From contig JAKAVR010000009.1 of NCBI GenBank assembly GCA_021817225.1, positions 1 to 46,530 of the forward strand: 46,530 bases of DNA, read 5' to 3'. Source of the stretch: Thermoplasmata archaeon (GTDB taxonomy: Archaea > Thermoplasmatota > Thermoplasmata > Sysuiplasmatales > Sysuiplasmataceae). The notes below the pieces were generated by a model. That model saw nothing but the letters and a program-made list of their open reading frames with translations. It was not told the DNA's origin and did no database searches. This document shows positions 31,153-42,060 of this stretch, piece after piece; the first letter of the stretch is position 1, and each line of letters starts with the position of its first letter. The position numbers were made by a program, and so were the translations under genes.

Positions 31153-32339
31153 AGGAGTTTTTCGTCGCTTCATCGAAGGAAATTGCGGACGGGGAAACAA
31201 CAGACACATACTTCCGGCTCACAAGGGAGATACTTCAGCAGAACGGCCTTGACAGTGTTGTCGTAAAGGCGGAGATCACGGCAACTGAACTTCCAGACCA
31301 GTGGAAGTGGGCTGTACTGACCGGAGTCGAGGAGATGGTCCGGCTGTTCGAGGGTGTGCCGGTGACTATCCGCTCCCTCAGAGAGGGCACTGTCTTCAGG
31401 AACAAGTCGAGGCGCGGTATCCCCGTACCGCTTGTGCGCATTGAGGGCAAATATGCAGATTTTGCGGTCTATGAGACACCCGCCCTTGGCTTCCTTTGCC
31501 AGTCTTCCGGAATCTCAACCATGTCTTCCAGGTACAGGAAGTCTGCTGGCGACAAGACCATCCTTTCCTTCGGTGTCAGAAGGGCGCATCCGGGCATTGC
31601 ACCTATGATCGACAGGGCATCCTACATAGGCGGCTGCGATGCGGTCTCCTCCATACTGGGTGCAAAGTGCATTGGACACCCGCCCCAGGGAACGATGCCG
31701 CATGCGGAAGTGCTCGTATTCGGAGATTCACGCAAGGCATTCGATGCATATTCACGGGCCGCCCACAGGGGAACCAGGAAGATTGCACTTGTCGACACAT
31801 TCTCGGACGAGAAGAGCGAGGCTTTGCTCGCGGCCAGAACCATACCGGACCTGTATGCCGTGCGTCTCGATACCCCGAAGTCGAGAAGGGGTTCATTTGC
31901 ATCCATCGTTTCAGAGGTCAGGTGGGAGCTTGACGCGAACGGCTTCAGAAACGTCGGTATAATCGTCTCGGGCGGAATAAGGGAGGAGGATATCCCTTCA
32001 CTTGTTGCCGCAGGCGTGGACGGTTTCGGTGTTGGGACTGCAATAAGCAATGCACCAACTGTCGACTTTGCCCTTGACATTGTCGAAGTGGATGGCAGAA
32101 AGTACACGAAAAGGGGCAAGTATTCGGGTGCGAAGGATGTGTACAGGTGCCCAAAGTGCATGAATTTTGATGTGCTGCACGAGGGGCAGAGGCCGGGCAG
32201 GTGCCCCGACTGCGGGACAAAGCAGGAAAGCATGCTGCACACGGTCATCAGGGAAGGGAAGAGAACGGCGAAGGAGGAATCTCCCGATTCGATAAGGGAG
32301 AGAGTCCTGAGCGAGCTGAAATCAATAAGCGAGCTGTGA
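31149..32339 (+). CDS. pncB: Nicotinate phosphoribosyltransferase (zinc-ribbon archaeal type), CTG start
   Basis: A 396-residue NAPRTase of the archaeal type. It has YETPALGFLCQSSGIST, SFGVRRAHPGIAPMIDRA, YIGGCDAVSSILGAK, RLDTPKSRRGSF, SGGIREEDI and GVGTAISNAP. A C-terminal zinc ribbon follows, CPKC then CPDC, as in the Thermoplasma enzyme. It makes nicotinate mononucleotide, the next Preiss-Handler step after pncA. No ATG, GTG or TTG lies near the expected N-terminus: the nearest upstream starts are at 30987, inside pncA, and the first downstream ATG removes about 60 conserved residues. CTG 31149 overlaps the pncA stop as CTGA, with AGGTGA four nt upstream, and gives LKEFFVASS, matching the family start. 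Confidence 0.9.
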   Translation: MKEFFVASSKEIADGETTDTYFRLTREILQQNGLDSVVVKAEITATELPDQWKWAVLTGVEEMVRLFEGVPVTIRSLREGTVFRNKSRRGIPVPLVRIEGKYADFAVYETPALGFLCQSSGISTMSSRYRKSAGDKTILSFGVRRAHPGIAPMIDRASYIGGCDAVSSILGAKCIGHPPQGTMPHAEVLVFGDSRKAFDAYSRAAHRGTRKIALVDTFSDEKSEALLAARTIPDLYAVRLDTPKSRRGSFASIVSEVRWELDANGFRNVGIIVSGGIREEDIPSLVAAGVDGFGVGTAISNAPTVDFALDIVEVDGRKYTKRGKYSGAKDVYRCPKCMNFDVLHEGQRPGRCPDCGTKQESMLHTVIREGKRTAKEESPDSIRERVLSELKSISEL

Positions 32340-32442
32340 AGGCACACTTGTCCGGGTCTGGGTGCAATGCATAAAGCCGTCCAGGCTGCAGGGTGGAATC
32401 AATCGGGAGCTGCGCAAACGGCGACCGGGCACCTGTTTCACG

Positions 32443-32452
32443 ATGCTTTTAT
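32443..32452 (+). promoter_or_regulatory. Putative TATA box for the zinc-finger gene
   Basis: CTTTTATTTC, centred about 30 nt before ATG 32477, fits an archaeal promoter of a leaderless transcript. Confidence 0.4.
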
Positions 32453-32476
32453 TTCAGGAGGCGTTATCGGCCGTTC

Positions 32477-32698
32477 ATGGTACACAATCCAGACGGCCGG
32501 ATTGCGGGCAGAAGCCTGGAGGATGGCCGCATCACATGGTCCCACAAATACGACCTCAATCTCATTTTCACACCCCCTGATGAGGGACAGCGCTGCGACT
32601 CATGCGGCAGGGCGCTCATAGAGATGGACGGGAAGTGGCATCCGGTAGAGGTCAGGTCCGGGAAATACCATTGCGAAGCGTGTTCTCGCGGGCAGTAG
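32477..32698 (+). CDS. Small zinc-ribbon protein
   Basis: A 73-residue protein. CDSCGRALIEMDGKW, then, 20 residues later, YHCEACSRGQ, gives two CxxC pairs that should bind one zinc ion. A polar N-terminal region with EDGRITWSHKYDLNL precedes them. It has no other domain, so nucleic-acid binding, protein binding or a chaperone role are all possible. ATG 32477 is supported by a TATA element 30 nt upstream. The longer frames before it (from 32362) have no family support. It ends 18 nt from the convergent membrane-protein gene. Confidence 0.65.
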   Translation: MVHNPDGRIAGRSLEDGRITWSHKYDLNLIFTPPDEGQRCDSCGRALIEMDGKWHPVEVRSGKYHCEACSRGQ

Positions 32699-32716
32699 CA
32701 CCGCCACGTGCCCGGC

Positions 32717-33394
32717 TCAGGCGGAGTGGATTGTTCCACGAGTCGTCCCCTGGCCGGAGGGGAAGTCGAGAAAGCCGAGGAAGAGAAGCAGTATGCCCAC
32801 GAACTCGGCGTAGTAGAGGGCGACGGGGAAGCTGTGGAGTGCGAATAGCGACCCCGCCACAGAAAGCACCGTTGCGCCTGCAGCAATGAGGAGTGTGCCG
32901 ATCCTCCTTGTCCTGTATGTGGAGTAGAGTGCGAGCGCTATGATCACAGTTGCGGCGGGCGCGGTGACAAGCGTGGAGGATATTATGTCATAGAGCGGCA
33001 GCGCCTGGGTCACAACCCCCTTTTCTACCACCGACGTGCTTACACTGGTTGTGAAGCTGAAATAGGCTGTGGTGATGCTCATAAGTATCATGTAGACGAG
33101 CCAGACGGCCCTGACCCATCCGTTTCTGACCATGCTCATGGAGCCTATTGAAAGAAAACCGACAAGAAGTGCAACCATGAAAATATACGACTGTATGAGC
33201 GGCTGGGACCAGTAACCGAAGTAGATGAATGCCTCCTGCATTATTGTGACGAAGGCCAGGAAAAGGCCGGCTCCCCACCAGAGAAAGCTGTTCTTCCCCA
33301 TGCTGTACTTGCGCAGTACAAGGATGGAGAGAGAAAGTGTCACAAGCGAGAGCACGACAAGGGAGGCACCGACAGCCGCATCCTCCGGTGTCAA
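32717..33394 (-). CDS. Membrane protein of unknown function, about seven helices
   Basis: A 225-residue membrane protein with about seven hydrophobic segments, among them LVVLSLVTLSLSILVL, WWGAGLFLAFVTIM, IFMVALLVGFLSIG, VWLVYMILMSITTAYF, VTAPAATVIIALALY and LLIAAGATVLSVAG. No catalytic motif is seen. The pattern is like archaeal seven-helix proteins of unknown function. It starts at TTG 33394, 10 nt after the korB stop on the same strand, so it is probably cotranscribed with korAB. A link to Kor function is possible but not shown. Confidence 0.6.
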   Translation of the reverse strand: MTPEDAAVGASLVVLSLVTLSLSILVLRKYSMGKNSFLWWGAGLFLAFVTIMQEAFIYFGYWSQPLIQSYIFMVALLVGFLSIGSMSMVRNGWVRAVWLVYMILMSITTAYFSFTTSVSTSVVEKGVVTQALPLYDIISSTLVTAPAATVIIALALYSTYRTRRIGTLLIAAGATVLSVAGSLFALHSFPVALYYAEFVGILLLFLGFLDFPSGQGTTRGTIHSA

Positions 33395-33404
33395 TCAGCC
33401 ACCC

Positions 33405-36336
<2,932 letters not shown>

Positions 36337-36342
36337 CCGGAA

Positions 36343-36426
36343 TCACTCCCGGTCCAGCATCCATCCTTCTAACTGACCAATGTTAGAAAATACGTCAATT
36401 CGTTCAGCCGGCTCTTCTTCGTTCAT
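36343..36426 (-). other. Possible 27-residue leader ORF before korA
   Basis: An ATG at 36426 opens a 27-residue frame (MNEEEPAERIDVFSNIGQL and onward) that ends at a TGA whose last bases lie within GGGAGTGATT, the ribosome site of korA. If translated, it could couple initiation of korA to its own termination. No homologue or codon statistics were tested, so it may be chance. Confidence 0.25.
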
Positions 36427-36483
36427 ATGCAGAATTTGCCCCGGGTCAGGACTTTTCTGACTTTGATGTCTTGTACTTGCGAC

Positions 36484-36497
36484 TCTTTTATATACTC
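36484..36497 (-). promoter_or_regulatory. Strong TATA box for the korAB operon
   Basis: On the minus strand AGAGTATATAAAAGAG contains the canonical archaeal TATA element. Transcription should start near 36463, leaving a long leader (about 130 nt) before the korA TTG. Confidence 0.65.
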
Positions 36498-36559
36498 TTC
36501 TCTTCGCATTTCCGCTACAGAATCTCTTCGTCAGATTCTGCATGCAGAAAAGTCGCAGG

Positions 36560-37072
36560 CTACGCCGGGGACATGCTCCAGACAACAACATCCCCCTGCT
36601 TCAGCTTCTCCAGCTGTACGCCGTACAATGCAGGCTGGCCGTTCACAGTGTACTGCCAGAAGAGGGTGCTTGTGTTGTTCACTCCCTGGATGCCTGTTAT
36701 CAGGGATTCCCCGAAGCCTGGAAAGTAGGTCGACTCGAAAGTGATATTCACTCCAGTGGCTGACTTCATGGCGATAGATGATGCCTGCATCAGTGACCAC
36801 ACATTGTCGTTCGTGATATTCACATTGCTGAAGATGTACTCCGAGACGCTTGAACTGGAGACGGTATAGCTCCATTCTCCATGCGCCTCAGTGAAATTGA
36901 GCGTGTGTCCCGGCATGAAAGAGGGATTGTCTGTCCCGAAGTCTATGACAAGCGTACTCTCAATCGGGGAACTTCTGCCAGGTGCCAGCACTGTGTATTC
37001 CGCCGCTGCCACGATCAGGGTGACTGAGGCCACAAAAGCGGCCAGGAGCATCCTTCTTCTTCCAGCTGTCAG
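36560..37072 (-). CDS. Secreted or membrane-anchored DUF4430-domain protein, probable CTG start
   Basis: A 170-residue protein. An N-terminal basic stretch AGRRRM is followed by a hydrophobic segment, LLAAFVASVTLIVAAAEYTV, i.e. a signal peptide or anchor. The rest is a beta-rich extracellular domain ending in LFWQYTVNGQPALYGV and KQGDVVVWSM, the DUF4430 (transcobalamin-like) signature. The RRR just before the hydrophobic part belongs to a normal signal n-region. CTG 37072, with GGAG about ten nt upstream, keeps it, while ATG 37051 drops it. It lies downstream of the PAC2 gene, 14 nt away. The ligand is unknown. Confidence 0.65.
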   Translation of the reverse strand: MTAGRRRMLLAAFVASVTLIVAAAEYTVLAPGRSSPIESTLVIDFGTDNPSFMPGHTLNFTEAHGEWSYTVSSSSVSEYIFSNVNITNDNVWSLMQASSIAMKSATGVNITFESTYFPGFGESLITGIQGVNNTSTLFWQYTVNGQPALYGVQLEKLKQGDVVVWSMSPA

Positions 37073-37086
37073 TCCCGTTCCACTCC

Positions 37087-37899
37087 TTACACGTAAGCGG
37101 GTGAACTTCCTCCGGGTCCCAGTTCCCCTTTCGGTGTAGTCCTGGTCAATGACTCCTTTATTGCAGTCTCGATTTCTGTGGCCCTGGCGTAGAGTGGCTT
37201 AGGGTCGAGCTTAATCAGCGGCAGCATTTTGTCAAGAACCTCAATCGTCCTTGCCGCTGACCTTGCTGCAGGATAGTTCGCTGGTGCCTCGGCCAGCAGG
37301 GAAATTATGTTTATCTTCTCCACAGAGCCCTTGTGCAGCAGCACCCCCGATACACCGCCGACCATCCCTTCAGACATCTGCTGCACTTCAAATTCTTTCA
37401 GGAGGTGCCTTGCATCAAGTGTGCTCCCCACTGAAATTATCTCCGGCTTTGTGTTGTTTTCCGTATCGGAGTTGAAACCCTCCAGAGTGACCATCATTGA
37501 AACATTGTTCTTTGAGCTCCAGTAGATTATTGCATCGGCAAGCGGTTCGATCATTTCCGGCGGGGGAGTGAATTCGGATGTAATGACAACGACCTGCTGG
37601 CATTTCTTGCCCGGGCCGCATAGATGCTCCCCCGCATATATCCTGACAGGAGGATTTGGCACACCGTCAATGACCACCGCCGTTGGTGCGAAGTACTTGG
37701 AGGAGAAGTAGCCGATCCGCCTCAGCTTGAGCTGCCTGATGACATGATTTGCAACTATTGAACCAACAAGTCCTATTGTCGGAAATCCCACGAGGACCAG
37801 GGCGTCTGTGATCTCCATGGGTGATTCTTCGATGACCGATATGTCCTCGGACTCGTATACTACGGACTTGCCGGATGTCTCCATTTTGCCTGCCGTCAT
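37087..37899 (-). CDS. PAC2-family protein (proteasome-assembly-chaperone-like)
   Basis: A 270-residue PAC2 protein. ALVLVGFPTIGLVGSIVANHVI is the conserved glycine-rich start of the fold (two pieces), then YFSSKYFAPTAVVIDG, QVVVITSEFTPPPEM and NVSMMVTLEGFNSD. GGVSGVLLHKGS and EAPANYPAARSAARTIEVLDKML follow. In eukaryotes PAC2 helps proteasome ring assembly. The archaeal family is widely distributed and its role is not settled. A TATA element at 37921-37928, 26 nt before ATG 37899, suggests a leaderless transcript. Two residues of the same kind also allow ATG 37884. Confidence 0.85.
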   Translation of the reverse strand: MTAGKMETSGKSVVYESEDISVIEESPMEITDALVLVGFPTIGLVGSIVANHVIRQLKLRRIGYFSSKYFAPTAVVIDGVPNPPVRIYAGEHLCGPGKKCQQVVVITSEFTPPPEMIEPLADAIIYWSSKNNVSMMVTLEGFNSDTENNTKPEIISVGSTLDARHLLKEFEVQQMSEGMVGGVSGVLLHKGSVEKINIISLLAEAPANYPAARSAARTIEVLDKMLPLIKLDPKPLYARATEIETAIKESLTRTTPKGELGPGGSSPAYV

Positions 37900-37920
37900 G
37901 CTTATGCAATGAATCTGCCG

Positions 37921-37928
37921 CTTTTAAT
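37921..37928 (-). promoter_or_regulatory. TATA box for the PAC2 gene
   Basis: ATTAAAAG on the minus strand, centred about 26 nt before ATG 37899, implies a leaderless transcript. The downstream DUF4430 gene is probably in the same unit. Confidence 0.5.
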
Positions 37929-37962
37929 CTGTTTTGATATTCCCCTGTCGGGGAGAACGGGG

Positions 37963-38382
37963 TCAGCGCAGCGCATTTAGCATGAGCATAAGTGTGTTGA
38001 GCGACTTGAGCTGGCCCCCGTTCATCTGGGACATCTTTCGTATTATGAGGTCGTTCTGGAGCTTAAGCGCCACATTCAGCCTCCTGCCTCCAAGGGGTGT
38101 CAGTGCTATGAACACCACCCTCCGTCCCTCCTCCACTTTTTTACGCTTTACAAGCCCGCGGCTCTCGAGGCCCTCAACAGTGAACGTGACTCCCGCCCTG
38201 GTTATCGTGAGCTCCTTCGAGAGTGTGGCGAGCGTCGACGGTCCGATGAACTTGATATACTGCAAGATCTGGAATTCCAGGTAGCTGATATCTGTTGGAA
38301 GGATCGCATTTTCAATCTCCTTCCTCACACCGTTTATCAGTGTCATCAGCGAGTTCCACACCTCGAGGTATTCCCTATTCAT
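37963..38382 (-). CDS. MarR-family transcriptional regulator
   Basis: A 139-residue winged-helix regulator. The DNA-binding core is SYLEFQILQYIKFIGPST, ATLSKELTITRAGVTFTVE (recognition helix) and LVKRKKVEEGRRVVFIALT (wing). Dimerisation helices lie at both ends. It lies upstream of a PAC2/DUF4430 unit and downstream of an MFS gene on the same strand. MarR proteins often control themselves and a neighbouring transporter. ATG 38382 is chosen because the extra N-terminal residues of the longer frame are not part of the fold. A candidate operator lies at 38410-38427. Confidence 0.87.
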   Translation of the reverse strand: MNREYLEVWNSLMTLINGVRKEIENAILPTDISYLEFQILQYIKFIGPSTLATLSKELTITRAGVTFTVEGLESRGLVKRKKVEEGRRVVFIALTPLGGRRLNVALKLQNDLIIRKMSQMNGGQLKSLNTLMLMLNALR

Positions 38383-38409
38383 CCTTCTCTGTCCCCCGTG
38401 GTGCAATTT

Positions 38410-38427
38410 TCAAGTCGACTACCTTGA
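38410..38427. promoter_or_regulatory. Candidate MarR operator (TCAAG-N8-CTTGA)
   Basis: A perfect 5-bp inverted repeat with an 8-bp centre (18 bp overall) lies 28-45 nt upstream of the marR ATG, between a TATA-like ACTTATCGG and the start codon. Size and place fit a self-repression site. A single match is weak evidence. Confidence 0.35.
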
Positions 38428-38612
38428 CCGATAAGTTCTCCATGTTCTTCCTGCAGAATCCAATGCGCTTGGTCAATTGCACATTCGAGCGCAACCGACT
38501 CCCTGCTTTCCCCCTGACGAATGGGCACTTTACTGCGCAGGTTGTTATTATTACCTTCCGGATGATGTAAAATTGATCGCCAATATCACCTTTGCGCTCG
38601 GCTCCTGACCAT

Positions 38613-39881
38613 TCAGCTCTCATGCACAATGATTTCGTGCCTGTTTGCACCCGCAATTTTGCCGAAGAATTTCAGGTAGAGATAGATGTTAAGCGAGCTC
38701 ATCACAAACGCTATCTCAAAAGGTATGATGTACCCAAGAAAGTCCTGGATGACTCCGGATACAGGTGCGGCGCATGCTGACGGTATCAGCCTCGCTGCCT
38801 GATTGCTGCCGGAAGCGTTGGCCCTTGTCTCCTCGTCAACAAGGTTCATCATCAGTGACGACTGGGTTGGAAGAGCGATCGCCCTGAAGATGGTGAAAAT
38901 GACATATGCAATCGAGGCCAGTAGGGCGCTCGTGGCAAACGGGAAGTATATCATGAACGCCGCCGAAAGCGCTCTTGAGTAGACTATGAACCTAACAAAT
39001 CCCAGCTTCTCCGTCATGTAAGGCGCTGCAAGCATGAACAGTGCGCTTGAGAACCCTCCGACTGCAAACAGGTCCCCGATCTGTCCCTGACCCAAATGCA
39101 TCTGGTAATGGAGTATAAGGGGCAGAAACTGAATGATTAAGCCCTGAGAAGCGCCGTTTATCGCCCCTGTTATGATGAATTTACGTATTGTGGTCCTGTT
39201 TTCGTTCTTATCCCGGCCGCTTTCCAGTGGCTTTCCGACTTCTTTCGGCCCGGATAGTTCCCCGCTGCCTTCCGTACCCGCACCAGTGGGCACGACTCTG
39301 TTCTTCGGTCTGAAATTCTCCTTTATGGGAATTGCAAAAATTAATGAAAATGCGGAAAAGGCGAGGGCTATAACAAACAGGGAGTGAAAATCACCGAGGT
39401 TGGAGGCAAGAGCTCCTACTGAACCTGTAATGCTCGACATTACCGTGAAAAGTGAGAAAACAAGCGTCCTGTTTCCTGCATTCGTCTTCTCGGCAAGGAG
39501 GGCAGACTGCATGGGAACAACAGCTGCCCCGACCCCGCCGCCTACAAGGCCGCCCGCTATTCCGAAGCCACCCAGTGCCGCCGAAAGAATAAGCACATAG
39601 AAATTTGCAGTGACAAGCAGCATGATCAATGCAGCAGGCAGCAGTGCAATCGTCAGGAGCAGGAGCTTTTTCCTTCCGTACTTGTCCGCATATCGTCCTG
39701 TTGCGAATGAAATTAACGGGACACCTATGGCTCCTGCGCCCAGGAGTATTCCAACGAGCGTAAGTGAAGTGAAGACGGACTTGTAGTAGAGACTGATTAT
39801 TACTGAAAGTATCCCGCCGGCGAAACTCCTCGTACCCCTGGAACCAACAAGAAACCACAGATCAAGTTTGTCTCGATCCAA
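38613..39881 (-). CDS. Major facilitator superfamily transporter
   Basis: A 422-residue MFS protein with about 12 predicted helices. The first half ends in a long charged cytoplasmic loop (KENFRPKNRVVPTGAG and onward to RDKNENRTT). The GRYADKYGRKKLL segment between helices 2 and 3 is the MFS loop signature. It has no substrate-specific motif. It is adjacent to a MarR gene, so drug or metabolite export is plausible. Start ATG 39881. It lies 100 nt downstream of the dienelactone hydrolase on the same strand. Confidence 0.87.
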   Translation of the reverse strand: MDRDKLDLWFLVGSRGTRSFAGGILSVIISLYYKSVFTSLTLVGILLGAGAIGVPLISFATGRYADKYGRKKLLLLTIALLPAALIMLLVTANFYVLILSAALGGFGIAGGLVGGGVGAAVVPMQSALLAEKTNAGNRTLVFSLFTVMSSITGSVGALASNLGDFHSLFVIALAFSAFSLIFAIPIKENFRPKNRVVPTGAGTEGSGELSGPKEVGKPLESGRDKNENRTTIRKFIITGAINGASQGLIIQFLPLILHYQMHLGQGQIGDLFAVGGFSSALFMLAAPYMTEKLGFVRFIVYSRALSAAFMIYFPFATSALLASIAYVIFTIFRAIALPTQSSLMMNLVDEETRANASGSNQAARLIPSACAAPVSGVIQDFLGYIIPFEIAFVMSSLNIYLYLKFFGKIAGANRHEIIVHES

Positions 39882-39981
39882 ACGAGTTCACACTTCCGGA
39901 CCGCCTTGCCTGGAGCGGCGCATGAGACACCTCATCCTCGGATTCTTCAATTCAGTTTTCATTTATCTGTCGTGTCTTGTT

Positions 39982-40806
39982 TCAGTTTTGTTTCTTAAGC
40001 TTCACTGAAAAGAATCTGAGTACCCTTTGCCACGCGTCCTTGGCCGCTTCCTCGCGGTAATTGCTCTTATGTGTGTCGTTGAAAAATGCATGCGGAGCTC
40101 CGGGGTAGATACACATCTCGAAATCCTTCTCGTTATCGACCATGGATTTGACCAGTTCAGGTAATCCCGCGTCTATGCGCTTGTCCGAACCGCCATATAT
40201 TCCAAGAACGCTCCCTTTTATGTTCCTGACAGTATCAATGGGTTCTGGGTTTGCTCCGTAGAAGATGATCGATGCATCCGTTTCACCCGTGCATGCAAGT
40301 CTCCCGGACATTGAGCCTCCAAAGCAGAATCCCACGCTGCCGATCCTTCCGTCTGTAAGGCCGCCTGACCTGAGGTATCTTGTTGCCGCGACCAGCTCGT
40401 TTGTAAGCTTGTCCTGCGGCAGATCAAACAGCGTTCCCATTAGCTGGCCAACAATCCTCCTTCTCTCTTCCGGAAGTTTCTCAAGTTCCTTCCTTGTGTA
40501 TTCCTGATCGCGCTGTTTTCCCGGTGGCAGAGCTGAAAAGAATTCCATCACATTTGTGATGTTCTCCTCCGTCAGAAGTGGAGAAACATGCTTGCTTGAA
40601 AAGAGATGCGGCGCAAGTGCAACATAGCCTTCCGATGCCAGCCTGTCCGTCACTTCCCTTATGTGCTTGTTGAGTCCCCATATTTCATGTATGACAACGA
40701 CACCTGGGTATTTTTTGCCGTCCGATGGTCTGGAGAGGTATGCATCGATGGGTCCCAGCTCACCACTGTAATGAACATCTTCTCCTGCAATTGCTCTGCT
40801 TGTCAT
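39982..40806 (-). CDS. Dienelactone hydrolase-family alpha/beta hydrolase
   Basis: A 274-residue hydrolase of the dienelactone hydrolase family. The nucleophile is the Cys in GSVGFCFGGSMSG. The acid is the Asp in YGGSDKRIDA and the base is the His in YPGAPHAFFND. PGVVVIHEIWGLNKHI carries the oxyanion-hole Glu. These enzymes hydrolyse lactones and esters in ring-cleavage catabolism, but many relatives have other substrates. It has no signal peptide. It is divergent from the M42 peptidase across a 143-bp spacer. Confidence 0.88.
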   Translation of the reverse strand: MTSRAIAGEDVHYSGELGPIDAYLSRPSDGKKYPGVVVIHEIWGLNKHIREVTDRLASEGYVALAPHLFSSKHVSPLLTEENITNVMEFFSALPPGKQRDQEYTRKELEKLPEERRRIVGQLMGTLFDLPQDKLTNELVAATRYLRSGGLTDGRIGSVGFCFGGSMSGRLACTGETDASIIFYGANPEPIDTVRNIKGSVLGIYGGSDKRIDAGLPELVKSMVDNEKDFEMCIYPGAPHAFFNDTHKSNYREEAAKDAWQRVLRFFSVKLKKQN

Positions 40807-40919
40807 CTTAACACTTCAAATCCTAATCTGCAACTTGTATTAATTGCTTGATATGGGCCGCATCCTGAGCACAGAATTTTCATCGGCCCCTCGCTGTTTC
40901 CTCGCAGACTTTCGGTCAG

Positions 40920-40930
40920 ATTTTTATTGA
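40920..40930 (+). promoter_or_regulatory. TATA box for the M42 peptidase gene
   Basis: ATTTTTATTGA, centred about 25 nt before ATG 40950, predicts a leaderless transcript. Confidence 0.5.
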
Positions 40931-40949
40931 GGGCCGCCGATAAGGTTGC

Positions 40950-42047
40950 ATGTCGCTTGATGGAAGAGAGTTGAGCCTGCTTAAGGAGATGTCCGAATCA
41001 TTCGGCCCGTCCGGTTTTGAAATTGAGACAGCGTCTATTGTGAAGAAAGCTGGAGAAAGGTTTGCGGATGAAGTCTTGAAGGACAAGCTCGGCTCAGTCA
41101 TCTTCAGGTTGAAGGGAAAAGCCGAAAGACCGAGGGTCCTGCTTGCGGGACATATCGATGAGGTAGGGTTCGTCATAACAGGCATCGATGAAAAAAGTGG
41201 TTTCCTGACCTTCAACCCGCTCGGTGGATGGTTCGACCAGGTGCTTCTGGGACAGAGGGTGAAAATAAGGGCTGCCAAGGGTGATGTTGTCGGGGTCATT
41301 GCTTCGAAACCCCCGCACCTGCTCTCCCCCGACGAAAGAGAGAAGGTTGTGAAAGTCAATCAGATGTTCATCGATGTGGGCGCACGAAACAGGGAGACTG
41401 TGGAAGAAGAACTTGGGGTGAAGGTTGGCGATCCGGTCGCACCGTCAGCCGAGTTCATCACATCCATCAGTGACAGGGTCGTAATAGGAAAGGCATTTGA
41501 CGACAGAATAGGGACATTCGTGGGTCTGCAGGTTATGAAAATGCTGAGGGAGGCGGGGATTGCTCATCCCAATACATTATTCATGGCGGCCACAGTCCAG
41601 GAGGAGGTCGGGCTGAGGGGTGCGCAGACGGTTTCGCATGTTGTTGACCCTGATGTTGCAGTCGTGCTGGAGACGGACATCGCCGGGGATGTTCCCGGAA
41701 TAAAGCAGAGTGAGGCTCCCGCAAAAATGGGTTGTGGTCCTTCAATTATAACGTTCGATGCAAGTATGATCCCAAACCAGCCGCTCAAAAGGCTTGTCAT
41801 CGAGACGGCAGAAGAAGAGGGTATAAAGTATCAGCTTTCCTCCGTTGCAAGAGGGGGAACCGACGGAGGGAAGTTTCATCTCGGCCGTTCAGGCTGCCCC
41901 TCGATCGCCATTTGTGTCCCCACAAGGCATATCCACTCCCATTCAGCCCTCGCAGAAGTAAGTGATATTGAAGCCACGTCAAGGCTTGTGGTCGCTCTTG
42001 TCAGGAAACTGGATGAGAGTCGAGTGGAAGGCCTTACCTCCCTCTGA
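40950..42047 (+). CDS. M42-family metalloaminopeptidase (TET-type)
   Basis: A 365-residue peptidase. The metal and catalytic residues are visible: H and D in LLAGHIDEVGF (about residues 64-74), D in GKAFDDRIGTF, EE in VQEEVGLRGAQ, D in LETDIAGD and H in TRHIHSHSA. M42 enzymes form dodecameric tetrahedral complexes that trim peptides released by the proteasome. Intracellular, no signal peptide. The start follows a TATA element by 25 nt. It converges with a small membrane-protein gene 14 nt away. Confidence 0.92.
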   Translation: MSLDGRELSLLKEMSESFGPSGFEIETASIVKKAGERFADEVLKDKLGSVIFRLKGKAERPRVLLAGHIDEVGFVITGIDEKSGFLTFNPLGGWFDQVLLGQRVKIRAAKGDVVGVIASKPPHLLSPDEREKVVKVNQMFIDVGARNRETVEEELGVKVGDPVAPSAEFITSISDRVVIGKAFDDRIGTFVGLQVMKMLREAGIAHPNTLFMAATVQEEVGLRGAQTVSHVVDPDVAVVLETDIAGDVPGIKQSEAPAKMGCGPSIITFDASMIPNQPLKRLVIETAEEEGIKYQLSSVARGGTDGGKFHLGRSGCPSIAICVPTRHIHSHSALAEVSDIEATSRLVVALVRKLDESRVEGLTSL

Positions 42048-42060
42048 ACAGGGCACAGCT

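Noticed and set aside
31149-31160. Sequencing error at the NAPRTase start as the explanation for CTG
   Set aside because: Not excluded, but the reading frame, the ribosome site and a similar CTGA arrangement at 10311 make a real CTG start more likely than separate errors.
36343-36591. Minus-strand 82-codon frame upstream of korA
   Set aside because: Its first 55 codons cross the promoter and the end of the DUF4430 gene. Only the last 27 codons lie after the promoter, and these are listed separately with low confidence.
38375-38656. Minus-strand 93-codon frame in front of marR
   Set aside because: It spans the end of the MFS gene, the predicted marR promoter and operator, and overlaps the marR start; no family resemblance.
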